Assembly: GCA_026119935.1 (NCBI GenBank)
Contig: JALRMH010000093.1
Span: forward strand, 1-39,154
From: Endothia cerciana
Lineage: Eukaryota > Ascomycota > Sordariomycetes > Diaporthales > Cryphonectriaceae
Length of the DNA stretch: 39,154 nt
Direction: 5' to 3'
Part shown: piece after piece, positions 9,597 to 19,164 of the stretch
How the letters are laid out: every line of letters starts with the position of its first letter
Position numbering within the stretch: position 1 is the first letter of the stretch
Made by a program: the position numbers and the translations under genes
The notes under the pieces: generated by a model
Seen by the model: the letters and a program-made list of their open reading frames with translations, nothing else
Told to the model about the DNA's origin: nothing
Databases searched by the model: none

Positions 9597-12500
9597 CTAG
9601 TTAACCGGCTTCAATCTCTTCGCCCAGGCCCGATCATCTTCTTGCTTACGCTTCCTCCGGTTCTGAGTGTTCACAGTCTGCGATACAAGTGCAGCCGCAA
9701 TATCGCCGTGAGCTACCGCACAGTGCAACACCCAGCCATCGCGATCCTGAATCATACTCTGATCCTTCCCAGTCGCCCCGAGCCTCTTGCACTCTGGGCA
9801 CGAAAACGGCAGAGCCTGTAAGTGGCGCTTGGTAAAGTGATCGGAAACCTTCCCACTGTACTGATCACAAACGAGACATCGAGTGTATTTCTGCAGCCCA
9901 AACACAAGGGTGGCCTTGCCGTGCTCAGCGGCGCAGTGGAGCTGCCAGTCGTCGCGGCCGGTAATCAAAGGCACTGCAACTACATCCAGCCGGATGCACT
10001 CTGGGCAAGGGAAGGGCTCGTCGAATGCGCGGCCGTGCGATCTTGTATAGTGGTTCATCTCGCTCATGATTTCGTGCTCGCAAAGCAGGCAACGGTACTT
10101 TAGGCTCGACGATGGCCTAGGAGCATATTCGGTTCCGCCATGGGAGTGACTCACATGGCTGCACCAATCCGACAGGCTGCTGATCAAAGGAGTCTCATCC
10201 ACCGAACCATTTGGGCAGCATTTCGGACAGGGAAACGGGGTCTCGGAATCCTGCTTGTGGCACCGCGTCGTGTGTCTCGATAAGCCTGATACCGAGGCGA
10301 AGGTGTCATTGCAGAGGAGGCATTTGATATCCACCGTCGACCTTCGTTTCGGTGCATTGTGCAGTCCGTAGTAAGACTCGATGTGGTCTGACCAGTCGTT
10401 CCAGCCATGGATAATGTGGTCATCGCATTCTGGGCAGGCAAATGGTTCGCTAAGCGTTGCCTTGTGCACTCTATCGTAGTGTGTAGATAAGCCAGACATG
10501 TCTTCGCAGGTCCTTGGGCATAAGAGACATTGCACACTGGACGGTTTTCCAGTCGGCCGCAGTGACTGCTCCAGCGAGGCCTGTGTGCTCGCGTCAGCGC
10601 GCTCGTCATTCACGCCAGTGCGAGGTCCGCTTTCAGCCTGCTCCGTGCTCGCGGAACCGCCCTTAGTCAACGGCCAATCGCCCAAGGGCGAGCCCTCGCG
10701 CTGAGCACATTTCCGACTGGCGGCTTGGTACGCGACCATTGTGTTGATGTACAAGGCCACGTCTTCGAGAGAGCCAGCGTCGGTCAGATCTAACAGCCTT
10801 GCAACCCTAGCGGCGGGAGCAGTGGTATTCGCATAGACGGACTGGCGCAGAGGCTTTTGGTGTGGCACCGCCAGGCCAACGGTCTCGTTGCCACAAGCCC
10901 TCTTGATTTCTGCGTCTTCGAAGTATTCTTGCCTCCTTTTGTCGATCAGCAGCTGCGATAAACGCCTGATGATTAGGTTCCGACGTCTTGCGTCAACCAT
11001 CTGACGGCATTTGTGGAGATCGTTGCGAGTGCGATCCTAATAGGCAATATCACTGGGCTTTACATATATTGGAGCGTTGCTGTCGCAGTCTAGGGATGAT
11101 TGGCGCAGTAGTTCGAATAGCGCAGTGTCATTACTGGCAGCTGAGTTGAGAATCGGCATGAGGTTTTGTCGTAGGTGCCGCGGCTGGTAACTGCGCTGGA
11201 AAATGCCACTGCTGTGCGACAAGATATAATTCCGCAGCGCAGGTTGAAGCACACCTTTGACAGAACAATTCAGATTAGCTAATTCATTCTCCAACCTGTG
11301 GCCAGTATTAAATGCATACCGTCAAGCCTATTTCCAGCGCCCACTCTCAAAGAATAAGGACGGACACGTTCGGGACATCCGGCGACAAGCGTAGTGCGAT
11401 TCTATAGATCCCTAAACGCGTGGTATTCCAAAGGAAATATCGGTCTTTCCAGTATTGAATTCTTCCATTTGAGCTTCACGCGCCTCCTGCCTTCCAAGTT
11501 AGGCCGCGATATCAAAGTCTCGATTAAGTCGGCCGGAAGCTCAAACGCGTCGTCTGCAAGCGCTCGAGCAACTACCAGGCTGACCACACAAAAGATACTA
11601 TTCGGAACGACTGCGATGGACAGCTCCAGGCTGTTATATTCCTATCTGCATTAGCATCACGGGCACCTGGAATCTTTCAAAACGGCGTTGCACGTACACG
11701 TTTGCTTAGTCTTGTCTAATAGTACCAGTTCGTTGCTTGTTCTGGTACAGGGTAAAAGTTGTAACAAGCCGCCTCTCCTTAGTGGACGGATTAATCACTA
11801 AATCAAGAGCAACTTGGCTATACTTGATGTTGACGAGGATGCCAGGACGGAAGCCGCCAATGCCAGCTAGGAGGACTATACTGTGAAAGGAGATTCGCAA
11901 CAAAGGGCTATAAGGAATGTCATCAGCCCGCTGCCAGAGAGTCTTGATCAGGAGAACGATATCCTCAGCCGTCGCCTCTTTCTTGATAAAGGTCTGTTCG
12001 CGAGTAAGACACATCTCTTCGGCGTAGACTTTGATCTACTAGACAGACGAGTAAGTTGCTAGGCTTTTATATATACACCTCTCTAGGTGACCTACCTTGA
12101 TGACCTTAAAGACAGGACCAGCACGAACATCTACGTGCAAGCCTTCGTATGCCTTTAGGCTCCACTGAGACCTATGCTCGGGATCTTCTTTTCTCTTACG
12201 GGCCAGCACGGTCTGGTTAAATTCATAAACTAAAGACCGCCAGATTGACACTAGAGTCGAAGCGCTCTTCACGGTCCGTTCTATGCGGTACTCCTCAGGT
12301 CCGAGACATATCTGCCGGCGCTTTCGACTCAAACCATATAACTTGAGAAACTTGATGCAGAGTTGGATCGCCGTGACTTGCAGAGGGCCTGGCTGGCATA
12401 GATCTATCCAGATTTGCTCCGGATCTTTACACGCTAACTCCCAGACACTGCATAGCCAACTTAGCTGACGATGAGAGGATGATGGGGCTCAGAGATTTCG

Positions 12501-12675
12501 GGTGAAACCGATTTGCTTACTGATTCCATACTGCCTTTGTCCTCTGCCTTCTCTGGATCGTCGCGGGGGCGAGGAGATCCGGGATCTCATCGTCCGGCTC
12601 CTCAAGGAAAGCGATGATCCCCTCATCATCGATGTCGATGAAGGCAGTCGCCGGTCTGAAAGGGTCGGTAGACAT
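9597..12675 (-). pseudogene. DUF3435 tyrosine-recombinase-like gene with C-terminal zinc fingers, three in-frame stops
   Basis: Reading from ATG at 12675, five exons join in frame: 12675-12521, 12447-12096 (acceptor could be 12459), 12035-11700, 11641-11320 and 11254-9597. They give a product of about 940 codons. The exons carry the hallmarks of DUF3435 proteins, also annotated as FluG-domain proteins and known as a tyrosine-recombinase fold. These are GGFRPG (Arg near residue 232), PYSLRVGAGNRLDG (Arg near 380) and RNYILSHSSGIFQRSY (Tyr near 411), which fit the R-R-Y catalytic set. Residues about 630-910 hold four tandem units, each with a CxxC...HxxxxH finger and a CPxC...H finger. Three stops interrupt the frame: TAA at 11706-11708, TAG at 11402-11404 and TAG at 11037-11039. 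Each is one C-to-T step from CAA or CAG, and there is no frameshift. The last exon alone stays open as a 467-residue frame and might still be expressed. Family members include captains of Starship mobile elements. A non-mobile DUF3435 gene remains possible. Confidence 0.78.
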
Positions 12676-13344
12676 CGCGTTGGATTAACTTGACCAAAGC
12701 TATTGTTATATCGCTTTAGATTCTTTGATATTTTGTCTTTTGAGGGTTGGAGAGTCTTGCAAAGCAATGGAATCAGTTGGATCAAACGAAAAGCAGTACG
12801 CCTTAGCTGAGACGAGAGAGAGGTCTACTTAGGTAGTTAATGAGGTACAGCCAAGATCTGAGGAAGAAGGAGGAAAGAAGGACAACTATCATGGCAAACG
12901 CCTGGGCTAGCCATGAACCCCTGAGAATGAAGATGAGAGGATAGCGCCGCAAAAGAAGGCCTGCTCTGCATCATTCCCATGTCTGACCCACCATCCTGCA
13001 GAATAGGAGGATGTCTGCAACGCAAAACTACTTAAATATTACCTACAAAGCCTTGAAGCCATCAAGAAAGGTACTTTGCGCACCCTTGCAAGCAAGCCTC
13101 TGGAGGGAGTACTTAGGTGCTGATGAACGCTGGCTAGAAACACGGTTCTCGGTTCCGGTTTACCGTTTTCTGCACCCCAAAACCGGCCTTCCGTCGGCCG
13201 CCATAGACCAGCGCCAGGACTCAAAAAAAAGAAAACCGAAATGAAGGACAGGAAGAGGGCAAAAGTCGGGAAACCAGCCAAGGTATGCAGTTTAGGCGGC
13301 CGAGCCCGGCTCGAATAGGGGACTAAAAGGTGGGAAAAAGGATA
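12676..13344. other. Intergenic stretch between the recombinase start and tRNA-Ile
   Basis: No gene is seen. The stretch holds the upstream region of the recombinase gene on the minus strand and two ACTTAGGT-type near-palindromes (about 12828 and 13108). If the recombinase belonged to a Starship-like element, the element edge would be expected here, but I could not find a convincing terminal repeat or duplicated target site by eye. Confidence 0.4.
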
Positions 13345-13443
13345 TGGTCCCGGAGAGGATCGAACTCGCGACCTTCGCATTACGTAATCTTTCCCATTTG
13401 AGAAGTATTAGTACGACGCTCTAACCAGCTGAGCTACGGGACC
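13345..13443 (-). tRNA. tRNA-Ile (anticodon AAU) with a 25-nt intron
   Basis: The minus strand folds as a full cloverleaf. The acceptor stem GGTCCCG pairs perfectly with CGGGACC, with discriminator A. The D arm is GCTC-AGCTGGTTA-GAGC. The anticodon stem TCGTA/TGCGA encloses a loop CTAATAA with anticodon AAT at positions 34-36. The variable loop is AGGTC and the T loop is TTCGATC. A 25-nt intron (13381-13405) sits at the usual place, one base 3' of the anticodon. The mature tRNA is 74 nt. The T stem has one mismatch (C50 against U64). It reads AUU codons, and AUC after A34-to-inosine editing. It marks the border between the decayed left compartment and the gene-dense right part. Confidence 0.95.
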
Positions 13444-13636
13444 AGCTGATATACCACTGGGTCTTCTCGGAATGAATACGTACAACTAGTAGCTTACAAG
13501 TCACCGCATCCCCTATCCGATCACTTCTACATATAACATAAGCACCGGGATCTTGGATTTGGTAACGATAATGAAAGCTTAAGCATGCATTAGTTGGTCT
13601 GAGAACATACTTGAACTATGAATCAATCTACTGTGT

Positions 13637-16600
13637 TCACGACGGTACAGATGACCACTTCCCACCACGCCAAGGCCGCGGCACGGATTTAGTTCTCACC
13701 AACCTCACCAGCAACCACGCCACCAGGCGGTACGCCACAATCGTACCCGCCAGCGCGGCAATATTCACAACCGGATCCACATCCAGCTTATACAACTGCA
13801 AAACCTCCTCGCCCGTGCTGACCACACAGCTCCCGTCCGGGAAGATCTCCTCTCCACAGGTGAACGTCTGGCCCCGCAGGCTGACGGGCCCCAGGGCGCG
13901 GACCGCGTAGCGGAGGGGACTCAGGTAGTTGAATGCGTTGAACAGGACGGGCATGTTGATGCTCATGATGCCCTCCATGATGTTACCGATCGACAGGATG
14001 ATGCTCGTCAGCGTGACGGCAAAGCCGGTGTGGTCGCTGAAGAGCGTGTTGAACATGATGCCCAAGCTCTCGCCGCAGTGCACGATACCGAAACAGGTGA
14101 AGACGCAGACGAAGTACATCTCGGGGGTGCGCGGGAACCCGACGGCCAGGTCGGCGAGGATGCCGTAGATGAAGCAGCTGACGGCCTCAAAGGGCAACTC
14201 GAGCAGGGAATACGTGACGAGGAAGCTCTCGGCGGAGTAGACGCCGTCGTCATCCTCGCGATAGAAGACGTCGCGCTCGGCTGGATAGACGGCTACGTTC
14301 TGCAGCATGCCCACAAAGTAGAAGGCGCCGACCTGCTGGACGAAACCGACCCGGTTCTGGACGGAAGCGTAGTTGTGGCCCAGTGGTGCGAAGAAGAGGG
14401 TCATAACCACGGCGAGGCCGACGACTTGCATGAGGCGGGCGAGGAGAAGAGGTGGCTGCCGGCGGAAGTTGATGAACGCCCGATGCATGAGCAAGGGGAA
14501 GGATGTGCTGAAGGAGGTGCGGTCACGGATCAGGGCGCCCAGCTCGGCCGGTGTGGAGAGATGGGATTTGCCGTTGGATCTCCGGGGCTGTCGCGACGGA
14601 GCAGTATCCCCAGATGGCTGAGTCGATACTCCCATCTTCTCCTCCGTGATGGGCTCAAGGGTTGGGTCTGATGTGAAAGCTTGTGGATCATTGACATGTC
14701 TGTGCCAAGCGTCAATGAGCATGCCCACGGTCTTTCTCGTTTCCTCCTCTCTCTTCTGCCCCTGCAGGTCCACAGTGATCAGGTCCATCACGAAGTCAGC
14801 CGGATTGGTATTGCGCGGACAGTCTCGTCCCAGCTTGCCGAAGTAGGTCAGCATGTGGTCCGCCGCACCACTGTACGCAGTTCTGCCACCCCTTGCTAGA
14901 AGTAACACGTTGCCGAAGTGACCAAAGAGGTCGGACCGCGCCTGGTGAATGGTCAGGATGAGTGTACGTCCCTCAGCAGCGAGGCCCCGCAGCACCTCCA
15001 TGATGGAGCTCGCAGTAAATGCGTCAAGTCCGCTGGTCGGTTCGTCGAGAAGCAGGATGCGAGGGTCGGTGAGAATCTGTACGGCTATCGTCACACGGCG
15101 CTTCTCACCACCCGAGATACCCTTCACCACCTCGTTGCCGATGAGATTGTCAGCACAGTCCTTCAGACCCATCTTCAGCAGGACCTCCTCGGCACGTGCG
15201 TGTTTCTCGATCTTGCTCATAAAGCTCGGCAGACGCAGGCCGGCGGCGAAGCGGAGGGTCTCGCGGACCGTAAGAGACGGAAGGAGGGCATCGTCGTCCT
15301 GGCAGACGTACGAGCATACAGATCTGACCACCGGAGCGGAGGGCTCGGCACTGTTGAACGTCATCTTGCCAGATGGACGGTACCGCGTGCTGATGTTATT
15401 GTTGAGGCGCAAGGCCATCGCATTGAGGAGAGATGTTTTGCCACTCCCACTGGGTCCCATGATGACATTCAGCTTGCCTGCTTCGAATGTGGCCGTGACC
15501 GGACTGAGAATGGTCTTCGTAGGCAACTTCTTTCCCCAGGCCGATCTCTTATCTAGATCGAGAGCGAACTTGTCAAGCCCGACATCGATATTGCGGACCT
15601 CCTCGATCGTCCGAGCCGTCATCTTCTCCTTGCCGGCGGATAGGTCGTGCTCGGAGACACGAGCGCGAGCAATGGTCATCTCCTTCTTAACAAAGGTGAG
15701 ACCGACCCAAGCCAGGGTGTAGAAGAAGGCTACATAGCAAGCGCTCACTATGATCGGGGTATTGACCCATCCACTCGAAAAGCCGAGAGAGTTGAGGATG
15801 TAGGCACCGGTATAGGAGACACATTGCGGATTCGATTCGCCGCCCGGGTAGGGACAGTCGTAGAACGCATCACGGAACTCATTGCCACAGAGAGCACCAA
15901 AGACGTAGTACTATCACCCACCAGCGCATAAGCATGAAGATGAAGATACTATGAGTTGGGACAAGACGTACCGTGTAAGTCAGGTATTTGATCCAGCGCA
16001 GCCAGACAGCAATAGTGTCGCTCTGAATGAAGAACCCACATGCAAATGACTGTAACGTATAAGCTAGGTTTGCGATCAGACTTGCCCCTGCGAAGTGCCT
16101 GCTTGCCGTGACACAGCACATGGCACATGTGACAGCGATATACTGGTTGATCAAAGTGATACCGAAGTAGGTCATGAATCTGTTGGGGTCACGGTTCAAG
16201 CCAGCCATCCAGTAGCTGATCACAGAGTAGACGATTGGGACGGGGAGGTCCTCTGTCACGAAGCGGGCGATCCTTCGCGAGAGCAGAAAGGGCAGGGCGG
16301 TTGCACAGCCCTCACTGTGTTCCCGGTCGAACACGGGCATGTCGATCGTGAGGCGATACACCTCGAACACGAGGAACAGGTACCCCTCTAGTGCTGCGGT
16401 GGTGTACATGAAGCCCTCCCGCGACCGGATGCCAGCCTGATCCCGGCCCAGATCGAAAAAGATGTAGCCTGTACATAAACCCATGATGACGGCTTGCATA
16501 ATGGCTGCAAGCATACCCATCGGATCGCGATATGTCGTCTTCAATGTCCTCGACGTCATGACTCGGACCTGGTGGGTGAAGGGGGTAGCATGGTGGTTTG

Positions 16601-17813
16601 TCTTGGATGGCAGTGAACGCCCGGGCTCACCTGGAGTAGTACCATCTGGTGGCGGAAACCGCCTTGTGGCCTCTTTAGACCACGCCGCACTCAGCCTTTC
16701 CACCCTGGCCGTGGTGTTCACCTCCAGGTCCGAATTGCGATTGTCCACCGCAGCAAGATCGATCAGGTACTCGGCCGGGTTGACAAAGGCCGGCACCTCA
16801 AAGCCCTGTGCTTCGAACCACGGGAGACATTGGGCCATCGGACCGGAGTACACAGGTGAGCCCCGCGAAAGCAGGATGAGGTTATCGAATAACCCCCATA
16901 TCTCAGATCTCGGCTGATGGATAGTAACCACCACCGTCCTCCCCTTTGCGGCTAGATTCTTCAGGGTCCGAACGAGCTGGAAAGCACTGCTCGCATCCAG
17001 GCCCGTCGTCGGCTCGTCCAGGAACAGGACGCTCGGGTTCGCGAGCATCTGCACGCCTATGCTCACGCGACGCTTTTCGCCACCCGAAATACCACGGTGG
17101 AGGGTGTTGCCCACTCGGGTATCCGCGGCTTCCTTGAGCCCGAGTTCCATGATGACTTCATCAACCATGCGCATGCGCTGCTCGGGCGTAGACCCTGGCG
17201 GCAGGCGTAGGTCCGCCGAGTACTGAAGTGTCTCCCTGGCAGTTAGGGTCGGCAGCAAGAAATCTGTCTGGGTCACATACGCGGAGCGGATGGCGTCGAT
17301 ACCGGACCGCGAGTTAAAGAGGATGCGGCCAGACTGGCTGAGTCGAGACGAGGAGATGCGTGAAGAGACGGTATTGAGCAACGTTGTCTTCCCGGATCCA
17401 GAGCCGCCGAGGATGGCTGTCAAGGTACCGGGCGCGAGGGACGCGGACACGGATGTGAGGAGGGGCTTGATATAGGACGACGCGTCCGGTGTAGACCTCG
17501 AACCCCCGAGACCCGCCTTGACGAGTGTCGGATATGTCTCTGGTTCAAAGAGGGAGGGGGAGGTGTCTACGGTCACGCTGAGATCGCAGATGCGAACGTC
17601 CACCGGGGCGACATCGTCCAGGCTGAGCCGGTTGCCCAAAGACTGTCCGGCGAGGGAGGCATGAGGAGCGTGAGGTCCGAGGGGGCTGATGCCCAGGCTT
17701 GTCGCGACAGAGCTGCGGTCGATCTTGTCGATCTTGTCCATGTCGACGACGTGAGGCTGGCTCGCGGCATCAAGAGGCCCTTCAGCCTCACGGGCGTCCG
17801 TTGAAGACGCCAT
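13637..17813 (-). CDS. Full-size ABCG-type ABC transporter, (NBD-TMD)2
   Basis: Two exons, 17813-15972 and 15910-13637, joined across a 61-nt intron (GTACGT...GATAG), give a 1371-residue protein. The start is the first ATG of the frame. The order is a disordered N terminus (to about 110), nucleotide-binding domain 1 (Walker A GGSGSGKT near 136, signature ISGGEKRRV, Walker B VLFLDEPTTGLD), a first membrane domain, a Cys-containing extracellular loop coded by the start of exon 2, domain 2 (Walker A GPSGSGKT, signature ISGGEKRRV, Walker B ILLLDEPTSGLD) and a second membrane domain. The nucleotide-binding domain comes first in each half, as in ABCG/White proteins. Both ATP sites have complete motifs, unlike PDR pumps, where one site is degenerate. 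It is likely a plasma-membrane exporter of lipophilic compounds; the substrate cannot be inferred. The neighbours give no pathway context. Confidence 0.93.
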
Positions 17814-19080
17814 GATGGGCACAACAACCAGTGTCCAACGAGATCCTCCCGTGTCGAAGGCCTGAGCGGTACCAAGCTTCAATTATTAGTGGGCATCCCT
17901 CCAGCATTGGCTCGACACGATGCCTCACCCGCGTGGCCTGGATGCAAGACTGGGCAGGGACAGCGCCTGACCTGTATGGCGTATATCAAGACGAAGAATG
18001 GGTCAAAAGTACCAGAGGAGGAACGGGTGGGAAGGGTGAGCATTCTTAGTCACCGGGGGGGGGGGGCAAAGTGGTCTAGTGTCCGCGAACTGGACCACCC
18101 CGTCGACTCCCTCGTGTGGAGTCTAAAAGGGGGCCAACAGCCCGGTCCGTATGTATATCAGATCCATCAGCCACGGCGGCCACAGCATGTCTGAACATCT
18201 GACGCCGCCACATACTGTAGGACAACGCCATGGGACGCCGCAACTGTCCATGCCCTCCTGTGCACAAGGTCAGCTCACCGCTGGATGAGGAGGGGTCCCG
18301 AGTGGTCAACACATCCAACGGGGATTTTGCAGTGAAGTCCTGCCGGAACAGATGCCCATCCAGACTTACCTCGGTCCGGAGCGCAATAGGCGATGCAGCC
18401 CATCTCGGAACGACATCCCTCCGGCCGTGCCGCCTCTCCAGGTATTTGTTCCATCGACCACACGAGGCTCGACATCGGTAGGTATCTCTGCAAATGTTTG
18501 GAGGAAAAGGGATGTTGGGGCGCCTGCGCTGGGCACTGTGCAGACGATGGCGTGGGGAGGGACGCGACTGGCTGGTTTGCGCTTCCAAAGGTTATAATCC
18601 CGGACGCGTCGACCATAATTATTCGGCCGTGCATGCAAACGGTTGCTTCTGTAATAACAATCTGCGACGAGGTCAAATCTTCCGGCCGGGGGTGGCGGGG
18701 AAGGGGAGCGTAATGAGAGACGAAGGTTGGGGGGGGGGGTCAGCAAGGAAGTAAACGGTGTATGTGGGAAGCGAGCGTTACCCCCGTCACCACACATACG
18801 TTCTTGTTACGTTTCGTATGGCGCGAGGAGCGAGTAATAACCAAGAGCTGGAGATGCTGGCGTGGGCCAATGATGACCATCTGTCTCTGCTGTCAAGATG
18901 CGTCCCGGTTCGCAATAGGCTCATGTATTGCAGATCAATGAATGAGACCCGTCAGGCAGAGTATATTCTATGTCTATCGTTGCTGGTTCCTGTTGAAATG
19001 CACATGCCCATCCGTAAACGCAGACGCAATGCAGCGAGGTTCGCTCCCCAATGATTTATCATGCCTACACTCCACCCTCT
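17814..19080. other. Intergenic region, divergent to nothing recognised
   Basis: This stretch holds the upstream region of the ABC transporter and the downstream region of allantoinase. Two G runs stand out: 12 G at 18055-18066 and 11 G at 18729-18739. Many short open frames occur on both strands but none has a domain, and I take them as chance frames in GC-rich DNA. Confidence 0.5.
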
Positions 19081-19164
19081 CCCTCTAAACCATCCTCCTC
19101 TCCCTCTAAACCATCCTCCTCTCCCTCTAAACCATCCTCCTCTCCCTCTAAACCATCCTCCTCT
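19081..19164. repeat. 21-bp tandem repeat, four exact copies, across the allantoinase stop codon
   Basis: Four identical 21-base units, each starting CCCTCTAAACCAT on the plus strand, lie head to tail at 19081, 19102, 19123 and 19144. The rightmost unit includes the final codons and the TAG stop of allantoinase (read on minus). The other three lie in its 3' untranslated region. Because the unit is a multiple of three, every copy carries the same in-frame TAG. Confidence 0.9.

Noticed and set aside
11255..11319. Separate small gene at 11037-11294
   Set aside because: The apparent start is TTG inside a 65-nt intron of the recombinase gene. The conserved segment continues from the upstream exon.
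15749..15910. Two separate half-size ABC transporters instead of one gene
   Set aside because: A 61-nt intron with good GT and AG borders joins the halves in frame, and the joined sequence supplies the missing extracellular loop and last helix of the first membrane domain.
17814..17882. Upstream extension of the ABC transporter start
   Set aside because: The frame stays open to 17882 but has no ATG there, only TTG. The first ATG is at 17813.
19081..19164. CRISPR-like array
   Set aside because: The units are directly adjacent with no spacers and the organism is a fungus, so it is a minisatellite.
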